Of a stretch of DNA of 5,483 bases, positions 1 through 5,286 are shown piece after piece. Source of the stretch: CAIQOK01 sp043781315. Its GTDB lineage: Bacteria; Verrucomicrobiota; Verrucomicrobiia; Limisphaerales; CAIQOK01. The stretch is from assembly GCA_043781315.1 (NCBI GenBank), contig JAYWBR010000207.1, forward strand, positions 1 to 5,483. The letters are read 5' to 3'. A model generated the notes under the pieces. It saw only the letters and a list, made by a program, of their open reading frames with translations, did no database searches and had not been told where the DNA came from. How positions within the stretch are numbered: the first letter of the stretch is position 1; every line of letters begins with the position of its first letter. The translations under genes and the position numbers were made by a program.

Positions 1-154
1 GGTGGAAAAACCGGTGGGCACGGTCTTCATCGCGCTGGCGACGGCGGCGGGCACGGAGGTCTGGAAAATGTTCAATCCGTGGGATCGCGTCACGTTCAAG
101 GAAGCCACGGCGCGGCAGGCCATCAATCAGTTAAGGTTGCGGTTGCTCAGGTGA
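1..154 (+). CDS. cinA: CinA family protein, C-terminal end (partial)
   Basis: The gene enters from the left edge. The first whole codon is at base 2 and the stop is TGA at 152-154, leaving 50 residues. The fragment begins VEKPVGTVFIALATAAG and ends in a helix rich in Arg and Leu (ARQAINQLRLRLLR). The 'EKPVGTV(F/Y)IALA' strand followed by a charged 'DR..F...A...A...LR..L' tail is the characteristic end of the CinA C-terminal domain (PncC family). In that family the domain deamidates nicotinamide mononucleotide to nicotinic acid mononucleotide in pyridine-nucleotide salvage, in the cytoplasm. Whether the N-terminal MoCF-like domain of full CinA is present cannot be seen, so this could be full-length CinA or a stand-alone PncC. 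The usual GDR before the last helix reads PWDR here. Nothing suggests truncation at the C-terminus. Confidence 0.85.
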   Translation, partial: VEKPVGTVFIALATAAGTEVWKMFNPWDRVTFKEATARQAINQLRLRLLR

Positions 155-180
155 TCCCGCGTGCGGGTCGAACGCGAACT

Positions 181-210
181 CCCCTCCGTCGGCGCAAACC
201 AACGGCGGGG
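181..210 (+). terminator. imperfect GC hairpin after cinA, possible terminator
   Basis: About 27 bases after the cinA stop, 181-192 folds against 199-210 with ten pairs and two mismatches around a six-base loop (CGCAAA, 193-198). No T-run follows, so it is not a standard intrinsic terminator. It could be a U-less hairpin terminator or simply RNA structure in the 3' UTR. The rest of 155-386 holds no credible gene: the small open frames there lack coding character, and one overlaps the tRNA antisense. Confidence 0.25.
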
Positions 211-346
211 ATCTACGGAATTGGAAACACTGAATGGCAGCGAAGGTCGGACGCGTAAATGCGGCGGGTTGGAGACCGGTCGTTTCGCGAGGAATGGCTT
301 CGGAAAAAAGTGACTCAACCCATTGTCAATGTTGCGGAAAGTCACA

Positions 347-377
347 TTTTGATGCTACCTGTCACGGGTAGTCAAAA
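347..377 (-). other. hairpin in the 3' trailer of tRNA-Asp
   Basis: Read on the tRNA strand, the hairpin starts 10 bases after the encoded CCA. Its arms are TTTTGA/TCAAAA and CTACC/GGTAG, separated by a two-base CA bulge on the 3' side, and they enclose the seven-base loop CGTGACA. It may end the tRNA transcript, but no U-tract follows it (the next bases are TGTGAC), so the terminator reading is weak. The loop is exactly complementary to tRNA bases 33-39, which is discussed as a finding. The same hairpin can form in a plus-strand transcript running on from cinA. Confidence 0.4.
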
Positions 378-386
378 CAAGGAAAG

Positions 387-463
387 TGGCGGGAGCGGCG
401 GGGCTCGAACCCGTAACCTCTGCCGTGACAGGGCAGCGCTCTAACCAATTGAGCTACGCCCCC
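387..463 (-). tRNA. tRNA-Asp (anticodon GTC)
   Basis: The complement of this interval folds as a complete 77-base tRNA. The acceptor arm GGGGGCG (463-457) pairs with CGCTCCC (397-391) with one G-U pair. The D-arm stems are GCTC/GAGC. The anticodon arm CTGCC-CTGTCAC-GGCAG (436-420) has anticodon GTC at 429-427. The T-arm contains TTCGAGC between CCGGG-type stems (ACGGG, CCCGC). The discriminator base is G (390), as usual for bacterial tRNA-Asp, and CCA is encoded at 389-387. GTC reads both Asp codons, with G34 normally modified to queuosine. The gene lies alone between cinA and pyk, on the opposite strand to both. Confidence 0.97.
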
Positions 464-479
464 GCACTGGGGAGGCAAG

Positions 480-524
480 AAGTTAGGGAAAGGTTCTGCC
501 GCCGTCAATCACGATAAAAAAAAA
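480..524 (-). promoter_or_regulatory. promoter of tRNA-Asp with A/T tract (UP-like)
   Basis: On the tRNA strand, TTGACG (508-503; five of six -35 consensus bases) stands 17 bases before TAACTT (485-480; a weak -10, three of six). A pyrimidine- and GC-rich stretch leads to the tRNA 5' end 17 bases later. A run of nine T (524-516) lies about 8 bases upstream of the -35 box, at roughly -43 to -51. There an A/T tract could contact the RNA polymerase alpha C-terminal domain, as UP elements do at stable-RNA promoters. The -10 box is the weak point of this call. Confidence 0.45.
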
Positions 525-755
525 TTGTCGTGCCCGCGCTGACTCAAATTAAAAGACACCGAGGGGTTTGAGGCGCGGCGCAGGCAATCAGTGTCGCCGG
601 CGGGCAGGAGGCCGCAGCTGTCTCCCGGCCAGGTTCGCACCACGACAACTTGCCACAGGCGGTCTCCACAATAACGACGAAAGGCCTGCACGCGAAAACT
701 GATTGCCCCCGAGTTTTTACTTTTATTCCCGCCTCGCGAACCTATCTTCCCGCCG
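525..755. other. gene-free leader region before pyruvate kinase
   Basis: I see no gene in this stretch. The open frames crossing it are antisense or out-of-frame shadows. It must hold the pyk promoter, but no strong sigma-70 pair stands out. Weak options are TTGCCA (650-655) with TAACGA (672-677) at 16 bases, and TATCTT (743-748) only seven bases before the ATG, which would make the mRNA leaderless. A small hairpin GGCCG/CGGCC (610-614 with 626-630) is present. Confidence 0.4.
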
Positions 756-2177
756 ATGCATACCAAAGGTCTGCGGAAAACAAAAATCATCGCCACGCTC
801 GGCCCGGCCACCAGTTCGCCCGAAATGCTCGGCGCGCTGATTGACGCCGGCGTCAATATTTTCCGGCTCAACATGTCGCACGCGCCCCACGACTGGGTGC
901 GCCGCATCGTCGCCGACATCCGCGCCGCGTCCGCCGCGCGCGGGAAGTTCACCGGCATCATGATGGACACGCAAGGTCCGGCCATCCGCACCGGCGATCT
1001 GAGCGTGCCGCTGAATCTCCAGCCCGGCCAGAAGTTCACTCTCACCGTGCGCGGCGAACGCAGCGAGGAGGAACATTCGGTGGACGTGAACTACGCCAAC
1101 TTCGTCAACGACATCAACGTGGGCGACACGGTGCTGTTCGACAACGGCGCGATCCAGATGAAGGTGCTCACGAAGGAAGGCAACAAGGTGCATTGCGAGG
1201 TTCTCACCGAAGGCGTCTTGGGCAGCCGGCGGCATATTAATCTGCCCGGCGTCCGCGTCAGCCTGCCCGCACTCACGGCCAAGGACATTGCCGATGTAAA
1301 ACTCGGCTTGGAAGTGGGTGTGGATTTGGTGGCACTGTCGTTCGTGCGCGAAGCCCGCGATTTGCTCCAGTTGAAGGAACTGCTCAGCGCAGACTCGAAG
1401 CAGCGGCCGCTGGTCATCGCCAAGATTGAGGATCAGCAGGCGGTCAAGAATCTCGAGGAGATTGTCGCGGAGGCCGACGGCATCATGGTCGCGCGCGGCG
1501 ATCTGGGCATTGAAATTCCCTACGAGGAGTTGCCCATCGTCCAGCGGCGCATCGTCAAGATGTGCCTGCGCGTCGGCAAGCCGGTCATCGTCGCCACGCA
1601 CATGCTCGAGAGCATGATCGAGTCGCCCATGCCCACACGCGCGGAAGTCACCGACGTGGCCAATGCGGTGTACGAACAGGCGGACGCGATCATGTTGAGC
1701 GGCGAGACAACGGTGGGCAAATATCCGCTGAAGTGCATCGAGGTGTTTGACCGCATCGCCGAGCGGACCGAACGCAGCGGCGGCGCAAACTTTTTTGAAC
1801 ACGCCGAACTCACGCAGGCCCGGCAGAAAGTGGTCAAGAGCGCCATCGTGATGGCCAATGAACTCAAGGCCGAGGCGATCCTGGTGTTCACCCGCAACGG
1901 CAGCATGGCGCGCTTCACCGGCTGGCTACGCCCGCGGTATTCGCAAATCTTTGCGCTGTGCTCGCGACCCGAAGTCGCGCGCGGGCTGTCGTTGAACTGG
2001 GGCGTTTCACCCGTGGTGGTGCCGTTCGATTTGATCAACCCGGAGAACACGATCGAGGCGGCGGTGCAAACGCTCACCGATCAGGGGTCGTTGAAAAAAG
2101 GTCAGACGATCGTGATCGTCGGAGCCATCCTGGTGGCGGATAAAATCGTGGATGCGGTCCAGATGCGGGTCGTGTGA
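756..2177 (+). CDS. pyk: pyruvate kinase
   Basis: A complete 473-residue pyruvate kinase, near the usual bacterial length (E. coli PykF has 470). It transfers phosphate from phosphoenolpyruvate to ADP, the last step of glycolysis, in the cytoplasm. Order: N-terminal part of the TIM barrel (residues 1-70) with RLNMSH at 37-42; DTQGPAIRTG (71-80), where the lid B domain begins; B domain to about 172; rest of the barrel with the catalytic lysine in IAKIED (K223), metal ligands E225 and D249 (RGDLGIE), and ATHMLESM (280-287, T281; usually ATQML); C-terminal domain from about 350. Two positions differ from the classic pattern: Ala76 where Glu (K+-dependent) or Lys (K+-independent) is normal, and His282 for Gln. 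The start fits the family N-terminus (KTKIIATLGPAT), but no Shine-Dalgarno precedes it. It stands alone upstream; the next gene starts 67 bases after the stop. Confidence 0.97.
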   Translation: MHTKGLRKTKIIATLGPATSSPEMLGALIDAGVNIFRLNMSHAPHDWVRRIVADIRAASAARGKFTGIMMDTQGPAIRTGDLSVPLNLQPGQKFTLTVRGERSEEEHSVDVNYANFVNDINVGDTVLFDNGAIQMKVLTKEGNKVHCEVLTEGVLGSRRHINLPGVRVSLPALTAKDIADVKLGLEVGVDLVALSFVREARDLLQLKELLSADSKQRPLVIAKIEDQQAVKNLEEIVAEADGIMVARGDLGIEIPYEELPIVQRRIVKMCLRVGKPVIVATHMLESMIESPMPTRAEVTDVANAVYEQADAIMLSGETTVGKYPLKCIEVFDRIAERTERSGGANFFEHAELTQARQKVVKSAIVMANELKAEAILVFTRNGSMARFTGWLRPRYSQIFALCSRPEVARGLSLNWGVSPVVVPFDLINPENTIEAAVQTLTDQGSLKKGQTIVIVGAILVADKIVDAVQMRVV

Positions 2178-2244
2178 GCCAGACGAAAACGAAGCATTGA
2201 TTTCCCCGGTTGAACCGGTAGTTTTTTACCCGTACCAACAAGCT

Positions 2245-2847
2245 ATGAACCGCCCGCCGCGCAAAAAAGAAATCCAAAGAATCCAAGTGCTCTGGGATTA
2301 CGGCATTCTGGACACAGTGCCGGAAGCGGTCTTTGATGAGTTGACCGAACTCGCCGCGATCATCTGCGCCGCGCCCATTGCCCTGATTTCGCTGATTGAT
2401 GAAAAGCGGCAGTGGTTCAAGTCCAAGGTGGGCATCAGCGTCAACGAAACTTCCCGCGACATTTCCTTTTGCGCCCACGCCATCCAGGGTGAAGGCCTGT
2501 TCATCGTTCCCGATGCCACCAAGGACAAACGTTTCGCCGACAATCCGCTGGTGAAATCCGCGCCCAAGATTCGCTTCTACGCCGGCGCCCCGCTGGTCAC
2601 GCCGGACGGCCATGCCCTCGGCACTTTGTGTGTCATTGACAAAAAACCGCGCCAGTTGCGGCCCGAGCAGAAACAGGCGCTGCTCAATCTATCCCGCCAC
2701 GTCATGACCCAGCTTGAACTCCGCCGCCAGGCGCGCGAGCTGGTGGTGACGCGGGATGAAACGGCGAGGGAATTGGACAAGGCGCGGACGGAAATCATCC
2801 GGCTCAAACAACGGCTGGCCAAGCGGGCGTCCGGAAAAAAACGATAG
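2245..2847 (+). CDS. GAF domain-containing protein with C-terminal coiled coil
   Basis: A 200-residue protein, probably a cytoplasmic small-molecule or redox sensor module. The GAF domain spans about residues 25-160. Signature stretches are YGILDTVPEAVFDELTELAA (19-38), SFCAHAI (74-80), DKRFADNPLV (94-103), RFYAGAPL (110-117) and GTLCVID (126-132), which match GAF domains usually fused to histidine kinases or GGDEF domains. Here no output domain follows. Instead residues 160-192 are a charged, heptad-like helix (coiled coil), then a basic tail (KRASGKKR). The ligand is unknown. I chose ATG 2245 because the conserved N-terminus (KEIQRIQVLWDYGILDT) begins just after it; an in-frame ATG at 2152 would overlap pyk and add 31 unlike residues. 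No Shine-Dalgarno is present. A weak promoter pair is TTGAAC (2210-2215) and TACCAA (2233-2238). It may be cotranscribed with pyk. Confidence 0.88.
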   Translation: MNRPPRKKEIQRIQVLWDYGILDTVPEAVFDELTELAAIICAAPIALISLIDEKRQWFKSKVGISVNETSRDISFCAHAIQGEGLFIVPDATKDKRFADNPLVKSAPKIRFYAGAPLVTPDGHALGTLCVIDKKPRQLRPEQKQALLNLSRHVMTQLELRRQARELVVTRDETARELDKARTEIIRLKQRLAKRASGKKR

Positions 2848-2859
2848 ACCTTTTCAGAA

Positions 2860-3045
2860 TCAGTGAGCCGGCCGGTTCATCAGAAACATCGCCACGGCGA
2901 GCGCGGCGGACACCAGAATCCCGGCCACTAAAGCCCAGCACAGGATGATCCGGTGCTTGCGCCGGCCGGCCGAGCCGCCCATGCCCGCGAACAGGTAAAA
3001 GCGTTCGGTCGGCTTGTTGGGATTGGACGAAAAAGGAAAATTCAT
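2860..3045 (-). CDS. small single-pass membrane protein (hypothetical)
   Basis: A 61-residue protein of unknown function. Residues 1-31 are polar, with a basic patch (GRRKHR, 27-32) directly before one hydrophobic segment (about 33-56, IILCWALVAGILVSAALAVA onward), then a short NRPAH tail. By the positive-inside rule the N-terminus should be cytoplasmic. Its start has the only good Shine-Dalgarno in the window, GAGGTGG, with its last G six bases before the ATG. A possible -10 TATATC lies just upstream of that. The stop is 12 bases from the end of the convergent GAF gene, with a near-palindrome CCGGCCGG (2868-2875) inside the last codons. The ATG overlaps the stop of a 43-codon upstream ORF as ATGA. 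I do not recognise the family. The hydrophobic segment and ribosome site argue that it is real. Confidence 0.65.
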   Translation of the reverse strand: MNFPFSSNPNKPTERFYLFAGMGGSAGRRKHRIILCWALVAGILVSAALAVAMFLMNRPAH

Positions 3046-3173
3046 CGGACGCCACCTCGATATAGCGACAGACCCCGTCCTTCAGCCGTTCCGCCATGAC
3101 AGCGAGTTGGCTTGTGGAAAACAATCTTCATCTGCCCGTTCATCGGCACCAAGATATGCAAGGAGGTCGCCAT
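3042..3173 (-). CDS. possible 43-residue ORF coupled to the small membrane protein
   Basis: The frame starts at ATG 3173-3171 (MATSLHILVPMNGQMKIVF...) and ends with a TGA that shares four bases (ATGA) with the start of the 61-residue membrane protein, a typical layout for translational coupling. The product is short and basic (Arg/Lys/Gly-rich second half, CHGGTAEGRGLSLYRGGVR), with no membrane segment or known motif. No Shine-Dalgarno precedes it. An AT palindrome sits where a ribosome site would be. A second frame over the same bases also stays open (MAERLKDGVCRYIEVASDE), so open length is weak evidence. It could be a leader peptide, a gene remnant, or simply untranslated leader. Confidence 0.25.
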   Translation of the reverse strand: MATSLHILVPMNGQMKIVFHKPTRCHGGTAEGRGLSLYRGGVR

Positions 3174-3199
3174 TTGAAAATATTTTCTTACGACTGGCG
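3168..3199. repeat. AT-rich palindrome within a two-part hairpin
   Basis: GAAAATATTTTC (3176-3187) is a perfect 12-base palindrome in otherwise GC-rich DNA. It is enclosed by CGCCA (3168-3172) and TGGCG (3195-3199), which can pair outside it. It lies 13-44 bases after the TPR gene stop on the minus strand and overlaps the start of the doubtful 43-codon ORF. It could be an operator, an AT-rich promoter core for the membrane-protein gene, or a transcript-end hairpin without a U-tract. Confidence 0.35.
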
Positions 3200-3211
3200 C
3201 AGCGTCCGATC

Positions 3212-3715
3212 CTAAAGCTCCGGGATCTCGCCCCACAACGGCTGCAAATCCGGATCCTGCAATGCCATCGCCTTCATTTTGTCCTTGGCCCCAAGTTGCA
3301 GCGCCCGCCGCAGCCAGGTGCGCGCCTCTTCCAATTGCTGCAGCTGGCAGGCGTAGCAGGACAAGTTGTAGGGAATCGTCGGCTCGCCGGGAAATTTTTC
3401 ACTGGCCGGCAGCAGGGCGTCCCACGCCTGCCGGAGTCCGCCGCCGGGCGCGCGGCGCAACGCATAGGCATGATGCAGCCAGCTCGAGGAGCGCAGCGGC
3501 GCGTGTTGCAAAAGCGCGCGGGCGATTTCCAGCGCGGCCTCCCAGCGTTGCGCCTGCGCGAGCAGGCTCCACCGGACTTCCAGCACGTCGGGATGGCCTT
3601 GGTTTTCGGGGGTGATCCTGGCCAGCTCCGCTTCCGCTTCCACGGGATCGCCCAGTTCCGACCAGCCGATGGCGGCGGAGAGAAAGAAAATGTCCGGCGG
3701 TTCGAGTGATGACAT
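3212..3715 (-). CDS. tetratricopeptide repeat protein
   Basis: A 167-residue, probably cytoplasmic TPR protein. The helical repeats are spaced about 34 residues apart: roughly 10-43 (SAAIGWSELGDPVEAEAELA), 44-77 (VRWSLLAQAQRWEAALEIAR), a degenerate unit 78-112, and 113-146 (PYNLSCYACQLQQLEEARTW). The small-residue/Ala pattern of TPR helix A and the 'W/Y..L....G....A...' register are visible. The end ALQDPDLQPLWGEI resembles the cap seen after final TPR units ('al.DpDL..lw'). There is no signal peptide. TPR proteins act as binding scaffolds, and the partner is unknown. The ATG at 3715 has no Shine-Dalgarno. The gene is divergent from the dienelactone hydrolase gene across a 63-base gap. The membrane-protein gene follows on the same strand after 166 bases. 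Confidence 0.85.
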   Translation of the reverse strand: MSSLEPPDIFFLSAAIGWSELGDPVEAEAELARITPENQGHPDVLEVRWSLLAQAQRWEAALEIARALLQHAPLRSSSWLHHAYALRRAPGGGLRQAWDALLPASEKFPGEPTIPYNLSCYACQLQQLEEARTWLRRALQLGAKDKMKAMALQDPDLQPLWGEIPEL

Positions 3716-3728
3716 GAATCAAGTCCGG

Positions 3729-3770
3729 TTCACCATGTGGTGTGGTGATAACACTGGCATTTAATTTATT
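3729..3770. promoter_or_regulatory. divergent promoter region between TPR and hydrolase genes
   Basis: This short divergent gap must serve both genes. For the plus strand, TTTAAT (3760-3765) matches five of six -10 bases, 13 bases before ATG 3779, but no good -35 box pairs with it. Upstream lie CACCA (3731-3735) and two tandem copies of its complement, TGGTG at 3738-3742 and 3743-3747, plus GTGT...ACAC (3740-3743, 3751-3754). These may form an operator. Nothing identifies a regulator. Confidence 0.25.
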
Positions 3771-3778
3771 TCCACGCT

Positions 3779-4570
3779 ATGCATAACGTCATGAAAAAAA
3801 TCATCTTCCTGTTCGCCGTCCTGGCGGGGACGGCGGTGGCGCGCGCGGAATTGCGGACGCAGACCGTTGCCTACAAAGAGGGCGACACCACGCTTGAAGG
3901 CTGGCTGGCTTACGACGATTCCTTCACGGGCAAACGTCCCGGCGTCCTCGTGGTACATCAATGGAAAGGCCTGGGCGATTACGAAAAAAAGCGCGCCGGG
4001 ATGCTCGCCAAATTGGGTTACGTCGCGTTCTGTGCGGACATTTACGGACAGGGCATTCGTCCGCAAACCACGGCCGAGGCCGGGGCGCAGGCGGGCAAAT
4101 ACAAAGGCGACCGTCCCCTGCTCCGTGCCCGCGTCAATGCCGGCCTGGACGCGCTCAAGAAAATTGAACGCGTGGATGGCAAACACGTCGCCGCCATCGG
4201 CTATTGTTTTGGCGGCACGACGGTAATCGAACTCGCCCGGAGCGGCGCGGAAATTTCCGGCGTCGTGAGTTTTCACGGAGGCCTCGATTCGCCCACGCCC
4301 GCCGACGGCAAAAATATCAAATGCAAAGTGCTCGCGTGTCATGGCGCGGACGATCCGTTCGTTCCGGCGAAAGATCTGGCCGCGTTCGAGGACGAAATGC
4401 GGTCGGCCAAAGTGGACTGGCAACTGATGAAGTTTGGCGGCGCAGTTCACAGCTTCACGGATTGGAACATGGACGGCAAGGCGTTGCCCGGCGCGCAATA
4501 CAACGAGGCCGCCGACCAGCGTTCGTGGTCGGCGATGCAGCAGTTCTTCGCGGAAATTTTTCACAACTAA
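3779..4570 (+). CDS. exported dienelactone hydrolase family protein
   Basis: A 263-residue alpha/beta hydrolase of the dienelactone hydrolase (DLH) family. The substrate cannot be deduced; family members cleave lactones and other esters. The N-terminus is a signal peptide: MKKIIFLFAVLAGTAVARA, with likely cleavage after Ala-Arg-Ala (residue 23), so the enzyme should act in the periplasm. The DLH catalytic triad is visible: nucleophile Cys143 in GYCFGG, Asp192 in GADDPFVP, and His224 in GAVHSF. Further family features are GVLVVHQWKGL (55-65) and CADIYGQG (85-92). The two candidate starts, 3779 and 3791, share a frame; the second gives a tidier signal peptide (MKK first). Neither has a Shine-Dalgarno, so the choice is open. 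The gene is complete, with TAA at 4568-4570. rsmD follows 70 bases later but seems to have its own promoter. Confidence 0.9.
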   Translation: MHNVMKKIIFLFAVLAGTAVARAELRTQTVAYKEGDTTLEGWLAYDDSFTGKRPGVLVVHQWKGLGDYEKKRAGMLAKLGYVAFCADIYGQGIRPQTTAEAGAQAGKYKGDRPLLRARVNAGLDALKKIERVDGKHVAAIGYCFGGTTVIELARSGAEISGVVSFHGGLDSPTPADGKNIKCKVLACHGADDPFVPAKDLAAFEDEMRSAKVDWQLMKFGGAVHSFTDWNMDGKALPGAQYNEAADQRSWSAMQQFFAEIFHN

Positions 4571-4606
4571 GAAACCAAGAAACTAAGCCAGGACAGGTTC
4601 AAACCT

Positions 4607-4634
4607 TTGTTCCTTCGGTGCTTTGTAGTTTAAT
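4607..4634 (+). promoter_or_regulatory. promoter of rsmD, probably giving a leaderless mRNA
   Basis: TTGTTC (4607-4612) and TTTAAT (4629-4634, five of six -10 bases) are 16 bases apart. The rsmD ATG begins at 4641, seven bases beyond the -10 box, where transcription would normally start. No Shine-Dalgarno lies before the ATG. A leaderless transcript is the simplest reading. Confidence 0.45.
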
Positions 4635-4640
4635 CATCAC

Positions 4641-5231
4641 ATGCGAATTTCTGGCGGCCAGGCAGGTGGACGGATTTTAAAAGTACCCAAAGGACTAGAC
4701 GTGCGGCCCACGCCGGACCTCGTCAAACAGGCCGTGTTCAACAGCCTCGGCGTGCGCGTCGTCGGCGCGCGCGTGCTGGAACTGTTCGCCGGCACCGGCG
4801 CGTTGAGCCTCGAATGTCTGAGCCGGGGCGCGGCCTCGGCGGTGTCCGTGGAATTATCCCAGCGTCATGCCCACGTCTTGAAACAAAACGCGCTCGCCGC
4901 CCGGTTCCCGCCGGAAAGCTTGCACGCCCGGGTGCAGGACGCCTTCGCCGCCGTGGCGCAGTTGGTGTCCGTCAACGCGCAGTTTGATTTGATCCTGGCC
5001 GATCCGCCGTACGGCGAGAAGAACGTGAACCGCCGTTCAACTTCCTTCGCACAAAAACTCCTCGATGATGCGAATCTCCCGAACCTGCTCGCCACCGGCG
5101 GATTGTTTGTGCTGGGGCACACCAAACGGGACACGTTGAGCTTCCCGGAAACGTGGCGTGAAAAAAAACTGCTCAAGCACGGCGACACCCTGATGCGGTT
5201 TTTTGAAACGGTGAAATCCACCACACCCTGA
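4641..5231 (+). CDS. rsmD: 16S rRNA (guanine(966)-N2)-methyltransferase
   Basis: A complete 196-residue RsmD (E. coli RsmD has 198). It uses S-adenosylmethionine to methylate N2 of G966 in 16S rRNA during assembly of the small ribosomal subunit, in the cytoplasm. The N-terminus MRISGGQAGGRILKVP and the RPTPDLVKQAVFNSL segment (22-36) are typical of the family. Motif I for SAM binding is VLELFAGTGALSLECLSRGA (45-64), with the acidic residue after strand 2 in SVELS (E71). Motif IV is the N-methyltransferase signature DPPY (121-124, in LILADPPYG). The start is fixed by the family N-terminus and lacks a Shine-Dalgarno. In many bacteria rsmD is followed by coaD; here purS follows after 115 bases. 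The only weak points are variable positions of the C-terminal half. Confidence 0.95.
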   Translation: MRISGGQAGGRILKVPKGLDVRPTPDLVKQAVFNSLGVRVVGARVLELFAGTGALSLECLSRGAASAVSVELSQRHAHVLKQNALAARFPPESLHARVQDAFAAVAQLVSVNAQFDLILADPPYGEKNVNRRSTSFAQKLLDDANLPNLLATGGLFVLGHTKRDTLSFPETWREKKLLKHGDTLMRFFETVKSTTP

Positions 5232-5286
5232 CAGCGGGGGGTTCAAGGTTCGCGTTGCTTCGCGTTCCTATTTCGGACTTCACAAG

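Noticed and set aside
259..444. Short plus-strand ORF running into the tRNA
   Set aside because: Its second half is antisense to tRNA-Asp and it has no ribosome site; the open frame is accidental.
347..463. Possible phage or island attachment site at the tRNA-Asp 3' end
   Set aside because: No direct copy of the tRNA 3' end, integrase or phage gene is in the window. The downstream match is an inverted copy of the anticodon arm, not of the 3' end.
510..532. CACGA/TCGTG inverted repeat around the A9 run as an intrinsic terminator
   Set aside because: The A/T run is in the loop, not after the stem, in both directions. Its position before the tRNA -35 box is better explained as an UP-like element.
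723..1802. Long open frame (359 codons) antisense to pyruvate kinase
   Set aside because: It lies opposite a clear pyk gene. The His/Asp/Ala-rich translation has no recognisable motif and is typical of the antisense frame of GC-rich coding DNA.
2152..2244. N-terminal extension of the GAF protein from ATG 2152
   Set aside because: It would overlap the end of pyk, and its 31 residues do not resemble the family N-terminus, which begins just after ATG 2245.
3014..3709. Plus-strand open frame of 231 codons over the TPR gene
   Set aside because: The minus-strand TPR protein has repeat structure and a family-like end. The plus frame gives Arg/Gln/Pro-rich low-information protein and also runs over the membrane-protein start and the spacer.
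3761..4564. Minus-strand open frame of 267 codons over the hydrolase
   Set aside because: The plus strand carries a signal peptide and the full Cys-Asp-His triad, so the minus frame is a shadow.
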